From assembly GCA_019510465.1 (NCBI GenBank), contig JAEKKH010000151.1, positions 1 to 40,308 on the forward strand: DNA of 40,308 nucleotides. Direction: 5' to 3'. Below the pieces are notes generated by a model. It was given only the letters and a program-made list of their open reading frames with translations, ran no database searches and was not told where the DNA came from. The stretch is from Burkholderiales bacterium (lineage in GTDB: Bacteria; Pseudomonadota; Gammaproteobacteria; Burkholderiales; Burkholderiaceae_C). This document shows, piece by piece, positions 1-7,784 of the stretch (position 1 is its first letter; every line of letters begins with the position of its first letter). Position numbers and translations under genes: made by a program.

Positions 1-80
1 GTCTGCGGGTTTTCTTCGGCCGGTGCGCCGGTGGCCAGGACGTACCAGCGGCCATCTATCTGGATCCGGCCGTGGCTCAT
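1..80 (-). CDS. Probable amylo-alpha-1,6-glucosidase (glycogen debranching type), N-terminal 26 codons only
   Basis: The frame starts at the ATG whose complement is 78-80 and runs off the left edge, so only 26 residues are visible. They contain the string RWYVLATGAPAEE. It resembles the 'YVLATSS.ADD' opening of the N-terminal domain of bacterial amylo-alpha-1,6-glucosidase-type debranching proteins, which often sit beside GT4 glycosyltransferases. Its start codon overlaps the stop of the upstream glycosyltransferase (sequence ATGA), so the two are probably translationally coupled. That a gene starts here is well supported by the overlap. The function rests on a very short match plus context and is tentative. 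Confidence 0.5.
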   Translation of the reverse strand, partial: MSHGRIQIDGRWYVLATGAPAEENPQ

Positions 81-1156
81 CGCTGTTCGGGCAAGCTTTC
101 GCTTTCCGCCTCGTCGTCGCATTCCCCGCGCCCGGCGGCGCTGAGGGCCCTGTAGACCGAAACATACTGCTCGGCCATGCGGCGTGCCGTGAAGCGCCTT
201 TCGAAGGCCTGCCGGCAGCCCGAGCGATCGATTCGATCGATGCTGCGCGCCGCGGCGATCGCCTCGTCCAGGTCGTTCACGATCCACCCGCTGACGCCTT
301 GATCGAGGACTTCGGGCACCGAGCCGCAGCGCCAGGCGATCACGGGCGTGCCGCAGGCCAGCGCCTCGATCATCACGAGGCCGAACGGCTCCGGCCAGTC
401 GATGGGAAACAGCAGTGCACGGGCATTGCCGATGAACTCATCCTTGTCGTCCTCGCACAGTTCGCCCTCGAAGTGGATGAGCGGATCGGCGAGCAGGGGC
501 CGGATCTCCCGCTCGAAGTAGGCCTGGTCGACACGGTCGACCTTGGCGGCGATGCGCAGCGGTACGCCGGCTGCCTGCGCGACGCGGATGGCGCGGTCGA
601 CGCGCTTCTCCGGGGAGATGCGGCCCACGAATGCGAAGTAGTCGCCGACGCGCGGATGGAAGCGATAGAGCGCTTCCGGCAACCCGTGATGCACGGTGGC
701 CAGGAAGCGCGCGCCGGCGAGCGGCAGCCGCTGGCTGTTGGAGATGCAGACCAGGCCCTGTTCTCGGAAGTGGCGGTGCAGCGGGCCCAGGTCGGGCAGG
801 TCCAGCCGGCCGTGAAGCGTGGTCAGGCAGGGGGAAGGACTGCGCCGCACCAGGGGATAGTGCAGGAAGTCCACATGGAAGTGGATGACGTCGAAATCCG
901 GCGCGTCCGTGAACACGCGGTCCAGCATCAGCGTATGCCATGGGAGCCAGTCGGGCTGGCGCGGATCGAGGCGAAGGCCGCGCTCGACGATCGGGATGAG
1001 CCGCGCGCGGGTCCGGGAGTCGCCGCTGGCGTACAGCGTCACGTCGTGGCCGAGGTCGACCAGGGCTTCGGTGAGGTAGGAGACGACGCGCTCGGTGCCC
1101 CCGTAGCCGGGGGGCGGGACGCTTTCGAACAACGGGGCGACCTGGGCGATCCTCAT
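77..1156 (-). CDS. Glycosyltransferase family 4 protein
   Basis: A 359-residue GT-B fold glycosyltransferase that would transfer a sugar from a nucleotide-sugar donor; the acceptor cannot be read from sequence. The N terminus MRIAQVAPLFESVPP with a following GYGGTERVV is the usual GT4 opening (acceptor-side Rossmann half). The C-terminal half has FVGRISPEKRVD and the donor-site E-x7-E region EPFGLVMIEALACGTPVI. I chose the ATG at 1156 over one 12 codons upstream because AAAGGA lies 7 bases before it and the family starts there. Its stop overlaps the next gene in ATGA. Pairing with a debranching-like gene suggests storage or compatible polysaccharide metabolism, but this is inference; trehalose, glycogen or surface glycan roles are all possible. 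Confidence 0.9.
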   Translation of the reverse strand: MRIAQVAPLFESVPPPGYGGTERVVSYLTEALVDLGHDVTLYASGDSRTRARLIPIVERGLRLDPRQPDWLPWHTLMLDRVFTDAPDFDVIHFHVDFLHYPLVRRSPSPCLTTLHGRLDLPDLGPLHRHFREQGLVCISNSQRLPLAGARFLATVHHGLPEALYRFHPRVGDYFAFVGRISPEKRVDRAIRVAQAAGVPLRIAAKVDRVDQAYFEREIRPLLADPLIHFEGELCEDDKDEFIGNARALLFPIDWPEPFGLVMIEALACGTPVIAWRCGSVPEVLDQGVSGWIVNDLDEAIAAARSIDRIDRSGCRQAFERRFTARRMAEQYVSVYRALSAAGRGECDDEAESESLPEQR

Positions 1157-1309
1157 CGGGCGATCCTTTCTGCACAGGCCCTGTCGCGGCAAATGGTGTG
1201 CGCGGCCGAATTCCCCGGCCGACAGTCCGTGCGCACCGTGATTTCACGTCGAGTTCGCCTGGGTCCGTCATCTGCCCGACCGCGGCAGCACGCTGACACG
1301 GAGGCCACC

Positions 1310-1639
1310 ATGGCGAAATTCATCACGATTGGGTACGGCGACGAAGCCGGCTATCAACGGACGGCTCAGCCCCTGCGCGACGCCGCGCATGCGCACGATG
1401 CGAGCCTGAGGGCGCAGGGCGCGCTCATCGGCATGGCCGGGGCGCCCGTCCAGGTGCGGAATCCCGACGACTCGGGGGTGCAGGCGGTTCAAGGTCCCTT
1501 CCTGCGCAGTGACCTGCCGATCGCCGGCTTTGCCGTGATCGATGCGGTCGACCTCCAGGACGCGATTCGCCTGGTGTCGAAAGCACCGTGCGCCGTTGCC
1601 CATGGCGTCGTCGAAGTGTGGCCGTTGCAGGGCGTGTGA
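1310..1639 (+). CDS. YCII-related (DGPF) domain protein
   Basis: A small cytosolic protein of 109 residues. The C-terminal half carries a GPF-x-GF-x-V-x-A-x-DLQDAI-x-L pattern ending in VEVWPL, which is the signature of the YCII/DGPF superfamily (ferredoxin-like alpha/beta fold, often dimeric). Members are frequently found near ECF sigma factors, but none is seen here. A strong GGAGG at 1300-1304 precedes the ATG with 5-base spacing. The gene is divergent from the glycosyltransferase (153-base gap) and convergent with the amidase downstream (222-base gap with nothing recognisable). No catalytic role can be assigned; the family fold is fairly sure. Confidence 0.75.
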   Translation: MAKFITIGYGDEAGYQRTAQPLRDAAHAHDASLRAQGALIGMAGAPVQVRNPDDSGVQAVQGPFLRSDLPIAGFAVIDAVDLQDAIRLVSKAPCAVAHGVVEVWPLQGV

Positions 1640-1861
1640 TCATGGCCCGCCTTGTCGTGAGGCGCGCAAGTGCAGGGACGTCGGTTGACGATCAGGTGAG
1701 GCGATGAGGCTGCCGCGGCGGGCCAGCCTGCTCGCCGGTAGTCGCTCGCGAACGTCGCCGGCCGGCGGCCACCTGATCACGGCACAAGTGCCTGCCCGCA
1801 GGCCTGCAGGCACGGATCGCGCGACGTCCGAGACCCGTCGCCCATGCATTGCCGACGGCCA

Positions 1862-3355
1862 TCAGGGCTGCGATCCCGCGTCCCCGTTCGCAGCGACATG
1901 GACGCGCGGCCGCTGGCCGCCGTTCCACTTCCCGCCCAGCGCCCGTTCGATCTGCGCGGCGAGCTGCAGCAGCAGGCCGTCGCCGGCCTGCCGCGTCTGC
2001 GCCTGGATGCCCAGCGGCAGGCCGCTCTCCTGGAACGCGAGCGGCAGCGAGATGGCCGGCGTGCCGCACAGGTTGGCGAGCGGGGTGTAGGCGAAATTGC
2101 GCCAGAGGTGGGCGAACCAGTCGTGCACCGAAGGGTTCGTGCTGCGGGTGAGGTAGTCGATGCTGCCGACCTGGGGCGTCGGCAGCGCGGTGACGGGAGT
2201 CAGCACGATGTCCCAGTCCTCCAGGAACGCGCCCCACGCCCGCGACGTGCTGTTGAACTGCGCCTGCATGGCGGCGCGCTCGCCGTAGGACGTGTGCAGC
2301 CCGGCCTCCCAGATCTTGATGTTGATCGGCTCCAGCAGGTCTTGCGGCGGCCGCGCCAGGCCCAGGCGCGCGAGATGGCCGGCGATGACCTGGGCGAAGT
2401 TGGTGATGTAGCACGTGGTCTGCGCGGCGAAGGCGGCGCGGAAGTCCACCGGCGGCAGCTGCCAGTCGACGTGGTGGCCCAGCCCTTCGAGCAGGCGCCC
2501 GACGCGCGCGAGCTCGGCCACGAAATGGGGCGTGGCGCGATGGTCGCCCCACTCGTGCGACAGCGCGATGCGCAGCGGCGGCGGGTTGCCGCGGATGAGT
2601 TCCCGGTACGGTCCGGACGGCTGCCAGAACGGCATGAACTCGCCCGGCGCGCCGCCGCGGCAATGGTCGACGAAGGTGGCCGTGTCGCGCACCGAGCGGC
2701 TGTGGCAGCCCTGGATCGACACCAGGCCGGACAGGTCCGACAGCCCGGGCGCCAGGGAGAACACGCCGCGCGAGACCTTCAGGCCGATGTTGCCTGTCGC
2801 GCCCGCCGGGATGCGGATGGAGCCGCCCCCGTCGGTCGCGTGCGACATCGGCACGACGCCCGCGGCCACCACGGCGGCCGTGCCGGCGGACGAGCCGTTG
2901 GTGGTGAACCCGACGTCCCACGGATTGCGCGTGACGTGCAAGCGGTTCTCCGCCGCGCTGCAGACGCCGAATTCCGGCGTCGTCGTCCGGCCGAGGATGT
3001 TCAGGCCGGCCTGGCGGATGCGGCCGGTCAGGAAGCTGTCCTGGCCGGGGCGGTGGCCCTGCATCAGCATCGAGCCGAATTCCTGGCGCCGGCCCCGCAG
3101 CGTCGGCCCGAGATCCTTCATCAGGTACGGCACGCCGGCGAACACCCCGTCGGGGCGCATGCCGTCGCACAGGGGATCGGCCACGACGTCCTCGAAGACT
3201 TCGACCACGGCGTCCAGCGAGCCGTCGACGCGCGCGATGGCGGCCGCCGCCTGCGCCGCGAGTTCGGCCGCCGTGACGTCGCCCCGGCGCGCGCGCTCGG
3301 CCAGCGCGATGGCGTCGTGCGCCGCCCACTCCTCCCAGGTCATCGCGAGCGTCAT
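1862..3355 (-). CDS. Amidase signature family hydrolase
   Basis: A 497-residue amidase-signature enzyme that would hydrolyse a carboxamide bond; the substrate is unknown. The Ser-cisSer-Lys triad is visible: Lys80 in VPYLMKDLGP, Ser155 in TNGSSAG and the nucleophile Ser179 in DGGGSIRIPA, with the 24-residue spacing between the two serines seen in the family. The C-terminal LCGTPAISLPLA and PLGIQ strings are also typical. There is no signal peptide, so it is cytosolic. I start it at 3355, with GGAAAGA just upstream; a second ATG at 3343 is possible. It is divergent from the lipoprotein gene at 3541. Aryl-acylamidase, 6-aminohexanoate-dimer-hydrolase-like or Glu-tRNA amidotransferase-like readings are possible, but the absence of gatB/gatC argues against GatA. 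Confidence 0.92.
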   Translation of the reverse strand: MTLAMTWEEWAAHDAIALAERARRGDVTAAELAAQAAAAIARVDGSLDAVVEVFEDVVADPLCDGMRPDGVFAGVPYLMKDLGPTLRGRRQEFGSMLMQGHRPGQDSFLTGRIRQAGLNILGRTTTPEFGVCSAAENRLHVTRNPWDVGFTTNGSSAGTAAVVAAGVVPMSHATDGGGSIRIPAGATGNIGLKVSRGVFSLAPGLSDLSGLVSIQGCHSRSVRDTATFVDHCRGGAPGEFMPFWQPSGPYRELIRGNPPPLRIALSHEWGDHRATPHFVAELARVGRLLEGLGHHVDWQLPPVDFRAAFAAQTTCYITNFAQVIAGHLARLGLARPPQDLLEPINIKIWEAGLHTSYGERAAMQAQFNSTSRAWGAFLEDWDIVLTPVTALPTPQVGSIDYLTRSTNPSVHDWFAHLWRNFAYTPLANLCGTPAISLPLAFQESGLPLGIQAQTRQAGDGLLLQLAAQIERALGGKWNGGQRPRVHVAANGDAGSQP

Positions 3356-3540
3356 GTCGATCTTTCCACGTGATGGTGAACGGCCGTCCGGCTGCAGGGG
3401 CGGGCGGCGCCGGACGATCCTAACCCCCGCGGGCCGCCGGGTCGTCGCCCACCCGGGCCGGCGCCATTGCCAGGCGCGATCCGCCGCCGCACACTCGGGA
3501 CAGGTTCCGGACTCCGCGGGAGTCCACGAGGATGCGGCCC

Positions 3541-4761
3541 ATGATCGCGGCACCGGGTTTCGAGCAGGCCAGACGCCTCGGGGCGGTGCTGCTCCTGTGC
3601 CTGGTGCTGGCGTCGTGCGCGGATGCGCCGGCCCCGCCCGTCACCGGCGAGGCGCTCTTTTCCGACGCGTCGTTCGCAGCGCCGACCGAGCGCATCGCCG
3701 CCGCCGCCGACGTCTTCGGGCTGAGCCCCGAGATGCACGCCTACCTGGATTCGCGGGTGGCCGAGGAGATCAAGTCGCGCGGCGAGGCGCGGGGCCTGAT
3801 CGAGGCCTTGTTCATGGACCGGCGGCTCAGGATCGACTACGACGCCGAATTCACCCGCAACGCGGCGCAGGCGTTCGACGCGCGGGCCGGCAACTGCCTG
3901 TCGCTGGCCATCGTGACCGGCGCCATGGCCAGGGCGATCGGGCTGGACGTGCGCTACCAGGCCGTCAGCACCAGCGAGCACTGGGAGCGCGACGGCGACC
4001 TGCTGGAGCTCGTCGGCCACGTCAACGTCTCGGTGGGGCTGCCCGTCCCGAAGGCGCGCATGTGGGGCTTCAACAGCGATCGCTGGACGGTCGACTTCCT
4101 GTCCCCGGCGGAGATGAAGGGCCTGTCCACCCGCCCGATCACGGAGGCCCGCGTGGCCGCGATGTTCATGAACAACCGCGCCGCCGAGGCGCTGGCGCAC
4201 CAGCACACGGACGATGCGTACTGGTGGCTGCGCAGCGGCATCGCCACGGATCCGTCGTTCGCCAACCTGTACAACACGCTGGGCGTGACGTACCTGCGCA
4301 AAGGCCTGCTGGCGCAGGCGGAGGCGGCGCTGCGCTTCGCGATATCGGTCGCGCCCGACAGCGCCCAGGCATGGAACAACCTGGCGATCGTGCTGCGCCG
4401 GGAGGGCCGGGTCGAACAGGCGGCGGCGATCGACGACGCGCATCCGCGCTCCCGGGCCGCGGCGCTGATGGCCGCCATCGACGGCGGGATGAAGGCCAAC
4501 GAGGCGGGCGACTACGCCCGCGCGCTCGAGCTGCTCAATCGCGCGCTTCGGGTGGCCGGCGACAACCACCAGGTCCACTACCAGTTGGCGGTCGCCTACC
4601 TGAACCTCGGCGACCGCCGCCGCGCGATGGAGCACCTTCGCGCGGCGGAGGACGACAGCACGACCGCCCGCCAGCGCGCGGTGTACGCGTCGAAGATCGA
4701 ACTGCTGAAGTCGACCCGCAGCGGCTTGCGGCTGGATCCCAAGGTATTGCAGGCGAACTGA
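3541..4761 (+). CDS. Lipoprotein with transglutaminase-like domain and TPR repeats
   Basis: A 406-residue predicted lipoprotein. The N terminus has a hydrophobic stretch ending in the lipobox VLASC, so Cys26 would be lipidated. Residues about 80-190 look like a transglutaminase-like cysteine-protease fold with a possible triad of Cys119 (GNCLSLA), His160 (VGHVNV) and Asp185 (WTVDF). Residues about 205-400 form TPR-like helices (for example LYNTLGVTYLRKGLLAQAEAAL and WNNLAIVLRREGRVEQA). The ATG at 3541 has GAGG nine bases upstream; the in-frame ATG at 3532 directly abuts that GAGG and is less likely. The TPR part would mediate protein contacts in the envelope. Substrate is unknown: peptide crosslink, amide cleavage or a catalytically dead scaffold are all open. 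Confidence 0.8.
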   Translation: MIAAPGFEQARRLGAVLLLCLVLASCADAPAPPVTGEALFSDASFAAPTERIAAAADVFGLSPEMHAYLDSRVAEEIKSRGEARGLIEALFMDRRLRIDYDAEFTRNAAQAFDARAGNCLSLAIVTGAMARAIGLDVRYQAVSTSEHWERDGDLLELVGHVNVSVGLPVPKARMWGFNSDRWTVDFLSPAEMKGLSTRPITEARVAAMFMNNRAAEALAHQHTDDAYWWLRSGIATDPSFANLYNTLGVTYLRKGLLAQAEAALRFAISVAPDSAQAWNNLAIVLRREGRVEQAAAIDDAHPRSRAAALMAAIDGGMKANEAGDYARALELLNRALRVAGDNHQVHYQLAVAYLNLGDRRRAMEHLRAAEDDSTTARQRAVYASKIELLKSTRSGLRLDPKVLQAN

Positions 4762-4777
4762 GGGACGCCGGCCGGCG

Positions 4778-5197
4778 TCAGTCCTCGACGTCCCCGAGCC
4801 CGGCGTCCGCCGGCAGCTCGCGCAGCTGGATCACGTTGCCCTCGGGGTCGCAGCCGTCGCACACGCGCAGGCCCTGGAACTTCCATTCCTTGCCGGGCGG
4901 GTCCAGCTCGCCGCCATGGGCCTTGGCCGTCGCGCGCGCCTGCTCGAGGCTGGGCACGGGGAAGACGGGCTTGAATGCGGTGTTCTCGCGGCGTTGCGGC
5001 GGCGAGGCGATGACGATGCGCGCGGCGGTGGCCGCCGGGATCGCGACGATCACCAGCTCCAGGGTCTCCGACTCGAGCACGATGTGGTCGTCGACCTCGT
5101 GCATGACCTCGAGGTCGGCCACCGCGGCGTAGAAACGGGCGAGGGCGTGGATGTCCTTGGCGTAGACGATGGCGCCTGCGGAGAAGGCTTGGGCCAC
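4778..5197 (-). CDS. VOC (glyoxalase/bleomycin resistance) family protein
   Basis: A 139-residue vicinal-oxygen-chelate protein with two beta-alpha-beta-beta-beta modules: an N-terminal module with AKDIHALARFYAAV and HIVLESETLELVIV, and a C-terminal one ending in DPEGNVIQLRE, the family's metal-ligand glutamate region. The start is a GTG at 5197 with CAGGAG six bases upstream; there is no suitable ATG. It is convergent with the lipoprotein gene, 16 bases apart. Members include glyoxalases, dioxygenases and antibiotic-binding proteins. The sequence does not show which, and no partner gene lies nearby. Confidence 0.82.
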   Translation of the reverse strand: MAQAFSAGAIVYAKDIHALARFYAAVADLEVMHEVDDHIVLESETLELVIVAIPAATAARIVIASPPQRRENTAFKPVFPVPSLEQARATAKAHGGELDPPGKEWKFQGLRVCDGCDPEGNVIQLRELPADAGLGDVED

Positions 5198-5307
5198 GGG
5201 CGGCTCCTGGAGTGGTGTCGAGCGGCAGTATGCCAAGGTGCCCGGGCGCCCATCGATCGCGCGGCGCACGGTCGCGTTCGGCGGAGTGGCGCCCGGCGTC
5301 CGCCGTC

Positions 5308-5332
5308 GAGTGGCGAGTGGCGAGTGGCGAGT
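5308..5332. repeat. Tandem heptamer GAGTGGC, about 3.6 copies
   Basis: Three complete head-to-tail copies of GAGTGGC (5308-5314, 5315-5321, 5322-5328) are followed by a partial GAGT. They lie in the 279-base gap between a VOC gene and the PEP-CTERM gene. No function is evident. It could be a slippage-prone microsatellite or a chance product of high GC content. Confidence 0.75.
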
Positions 5333-5476
5333 CCTGTCGACCTCGATCTAGGGTTGGACGCCGCTTGGCCGCGGGTCCATCGTCTTGGCGACCCGCCGAT
5401 GTCGCTCGCCATGCCGGCCTGCCCGACGGCGCGACCGCGGGGCTTCACGGGAATGACGACCAGGGAAGGACACGCC

Positions 5477-6115
5477 ATGAACAACACCGTCGCGGCGACG
5501 CTCGCCGCCGCCATCATCCTCGCCGGCGGCGATGCCGTCGCCCATGCCTCGGCCACCGCGCAGATCGGCGACGTGTCGGTCAGCCAGGACGGCTCCGGCC
5601 CGAACTTCGCCATCACCGAGTGGGACGTGTCGCTGGGCACCGGCGAGAGCGTGTCGCAGACCTTCGACTGGAGCGTCACCCTGCACACCGACGGCCTGCC
5701 CGCCACCCGAACCTGGGATGACGGCACCGTGTTCGGCTGCCTGCCGCTGAACGAGATGAAGTGCGGGCCCGACGCGACAGGGTCCGAGCTGATCGAGGTC
5801 TTCCTGCAGTCGTACCGCGACGGCCGCGACGCCAATCCGTTCATCGACTTCACCAACACCTTCACCGACGACATCCTCTACGACTCGGTGGGCACGCAGA
5901 CGCTGTCGGGCTCGTTCACGCTGACCGCCACCAACACGGGCATCGGCCCGCAGGGCGACAGCATCGGCCTGTTCGCGGCGCTGTGGGTCGATTCCGCCGG
6001 CGCGACGCCGCCGGTGCCGGAGCCGGGCGGCCTGGCGCTCGCGGCCGCGGGCCTGTCGACCGTGCTGGCCGCGCTGCGGCGGCGCGGCCGTCGCCCCGCT
6101 CAGCTCGCGGCGTAG
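5477..6115 (+). CDS. PEP-CTERM sorting domain protein, probable exported surface protein
   Basis: A 212-residue exported protein. The N terminus MNNTVAATLAAAIILAGG followed by an alanine-rich cut region is a Sec signal peptide. The C terminus is a classic PEP-CTERM tripartite signal: VPEP at 180-183, a hydrophobic helix and a terminal RRRGRR cluster. This is the recognition site of the exosortase/EpsH system of exopolysaccharide-making Gram-negatives. The middle is beta-rich with many Ser/Thr/Asp, typical of secreted matrix proteins, and contains two cysteines (CLPLNEMKC). The ATG has GGAAGGA six bases upstream. Its last 16 bases overlap the convergent regulator gene. No exosortase is in the window, so that enzyme must lie elsewhere if the protein is processed. 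Confidence 0.87.
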   Translation: MNNTVAATLAAAIILAGGDAVAHASATAQIGDVSVSQDGSGPNFAITEWDVSLGTGESVSQTFDWSVTLHTDGLPATRTWDDGTVFGCLPLNEMKCGPDATGSELIEVFLQSYRDGRDANPFIDFTNTFTDDILYDSVGTQTLSGSFTLTATNTGIGPQGDSIGLFAALWVDSAGATPPVPEPGGLALAAAGLSTVLAALRRRGRRPAQLAA

Positions 6116-7548
6116 GGTTCGCGCGGGCGCTCGTTCTCGTCGATGCGCAGGCGCTTGCCCAGCGCCGGGAAGGCGCGCTGCGGGCAGCCCTGGCGGTCGC
6201 ACACCTTGCAGCCGGCGCCGATGGGGGTCGCGGCCTCGGGGTCGGCCAGGGCCAGCCCCTTCGCGTAGACCAGGCGCGATGCGTGGCGGACGTCGCAGCC
6301 CAGCCCGATGGCGAAGGTGCGCTCGGGCGAGCCGTAGCCGCCGGTGGGGCGCACGATGCTGCGCGCGATCCACAGGTAGGTGCGCCCGTCGGGCATGCGC
6401 GCGAGCTGCGTCAGCACCTTGTGCGGCTGCGCGAAGGCCTCGTAGACGTTCCACAGCGGGCAGGTGCCGCCGGTGTGCGAGAAGTGGAACCCGGTGGCCG
6501 ACTGGCGCTTGGAGATGTTGCCGGCGCGGTCGACGCGCACGAAGAAGAACGGCACGCCGCGGGCGTCGGGGCGCTGCAGCGTGGACAGCCGGTGGCACAC
6601 CGTCTCGAAGCTGACGCCGAAGCGTTGCGCGAGCAGGTCGATGTCGTAGCGCAGCGCCTCGGCCGCGGCGAGGAAGCGGCGGTAGGGCAGCACCAGCGCG
6701 CCGGCGAAGTAGCTCGCCAGGCCGATGCGGGCGAGCGCACGCGGCTCGGGTCCGCTGAAGCTGCCTTGCGCGACGAGCTGGTCGATCTCGGCGCCGGCCT
6801 CGAGGTAGGCCAGCTGCGTGGCGAGCTGGAACGCGCGCTGCGCGGGCTCGGCCGCCGCGTTGACGAACACCTGCCGGCGCGCCGCGTCGAAGCGCCGCAG
6901 CAGGCCGGCGTCGGACTCGAGCTCGCGGGTGGCGATTCCGTGCTTCTCGAGCAGGTAGGTCTCCAGGTGCGCGGCGATCGCGTGGGCGTCGCCGGCGCCG
7001 GGCGCGGGCTGGGCGCGCGGCTCGACGGCCATCACGTCGGCGAACAGGCGCTCGGCCAGCTCGTCGAGTTCGGCGATGTGGTTCTGCCGTTCGTAGAAGA
7101 AGTGGCGCACCTCCTCGTGCGGCTGGCGCGCGGCCTGCGCCAGGTCGCCGGCGCGCTCGCCGAGGCCGGAGGCCAGCGCGGCCAGGCGATCCTCGGCATC
7201 GCGGCCGCGGTGGTGCAGGCGGACCAGCATCTGCGCGAGCCCCGGCATCTGCTGCGCCATCGCGCGCAACTCGGCCTGCGAGACGCCGCCGCCGTCCGGG
7301 CTCTGGGCCACGACGGCCTGCAACTGCGAGGTCAGGCGCGCCTCGTCGTCGTCGGAGAACGGCTGCAGGTCGATGCCGAGGGCCGACTGCAGGCGCAGCT
7401 GCACCGCCACGCTCAACGGCCGCTGGTTGTTCTCCAGCTGGTTGAGGTAGCTGGGCGAGAGTTGCAGCAGCTGGGCGAGGGCGGCCTGCGTGAGGCGGCG
7501 CTGTTCGCGCAGCGTCTTGAGCTTCACGCCGAGGAAGGTCTTGCGCAT
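6100..7548 (-). CDS. prpR: XRE-family short-chain acyl-CoA regulator of the methylcitrate genes (PrpR/RamB type)
   Basis: A 482-residue transcription factor. Residues about 9-65 are a Cro/C1-type helix-turn-helix (REQRRLTQAALAQLL, SPSYLNQLENNQRPL). A middle region resembles the ImmA/IrrE fold (ASYFAGALVLPYRRFL) but I see no HExxH zinc motif, so it is probably not a peptidase. The C terminus is cysteine-rich (Cys363, 418, 447, 450, 455, within GTCPLWNVYE and CKVCDRQGCPQ). The mycobacterial relative PrpR is reported to bind an Fe-S cluster and acyl-CoA there. It is divergent from prpC, as expected for a regulator of propionate breakdown. This is not the sigma54-dependent PrpR of enterobacteria. 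I start it at 7548, where the HTH begins normally; the frame stays open upstream but lacks family similarity. Confidence 0.87.
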   Translation of the reverse strand: MRKTFLGVKLKTLREQRRLTQAALAQLLQLSPSYLNQLENNQRPLSVAVQLRLQSALGIDLQPFSDDDEARLTSQLQAVVAQSPDGGGVSQAELRAMAQQMPGLAQMLVRLHHRGRDAEDRLAALASGLGERAGDLAQAARQPHEEVRHFFYERQNHIAELDELAERLFADVMAVEPRAQPAPGAGDAHAIAAHLETYLLEKHGIATRELESDAGLLRRFDAARRQVFVNAAAEPAQRAFQLATQLAYLEAGAEIDQLVAQGSFSGPEPRALARIGLASYFAGALVLPYRRFLAAAEALRYDIDLLAQRFGVSFETVCHRLSTLQRPDARGVPFFFVRVDRAGNISKRQSATGFHFSHTGGTCPLWNVYEAFAQPHKVLTQLARMPDGRTYLWIARSIVRPTGGYGSPERTFAIGLGCDVRHASRLVYAKGLALADPEAATPIGAGCKVCDRQGCPQRAFPALGKRLRIDENERPREPYAAS

Positions 7549-7569
7549 GTCGAGTCGCTGGATAGGGGC

Positions 7570-7668
7570 TTCGCAAACATCGCAAAATTGGCGATGTCGT
7601 TCGCAAATCTTCGCTTGTTTAGCAGGGAATGAAAAGCAATACCCAACTGCAAAGATTGCAAATATGAT
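7570..7668. promoter_or_regulatory. Probable PrpR operator array and prpC promoter
   Basis: Five copies of an N(T/A)(C/T)(G/T)GCAAA-like 9-mer lie on the plus strand: TTCGCAAAC 7570-7578, ATCGCAAAA 7579-7587, TTCGCAAAT 7600-7608, ACTGCAAAG 7646-7654 and ATTGCAAAT 7655-7663. Two pairs are exactly 9 bases apart. Actinobacterial RamB/PrpR are known to recognise TTTGCAAA-type sites, so these fit the adjacent regulator. A TATGAT at 7663-7668 could be the prpC -10 box, which would put the distal pair between -35 and -10. The repeats are seen directly; the binding and promoter roles are inferred. Confidence 0.65.
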
Positions 7669-7784
7669 GGAGGGCGCACACTCGCGCGTGGATGCCTGGC
7701 ATCGCCGCGCGCCCTGATCGATCGCCCGGCCGCCGATGGCGTACGACGGCGTCCGACACGACCTCACGAGAGAGAACTCAACCC

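Noticed and set aside
2415-5132. Long plus-strand frame antisense to the amidase and out of phase with the lipoprotein gene
   Set aside because: Low-complexity Arg/Ser/Pro composition and no similarity. The amidase and lipoprotein have clear catalytic or lipobox signatures.
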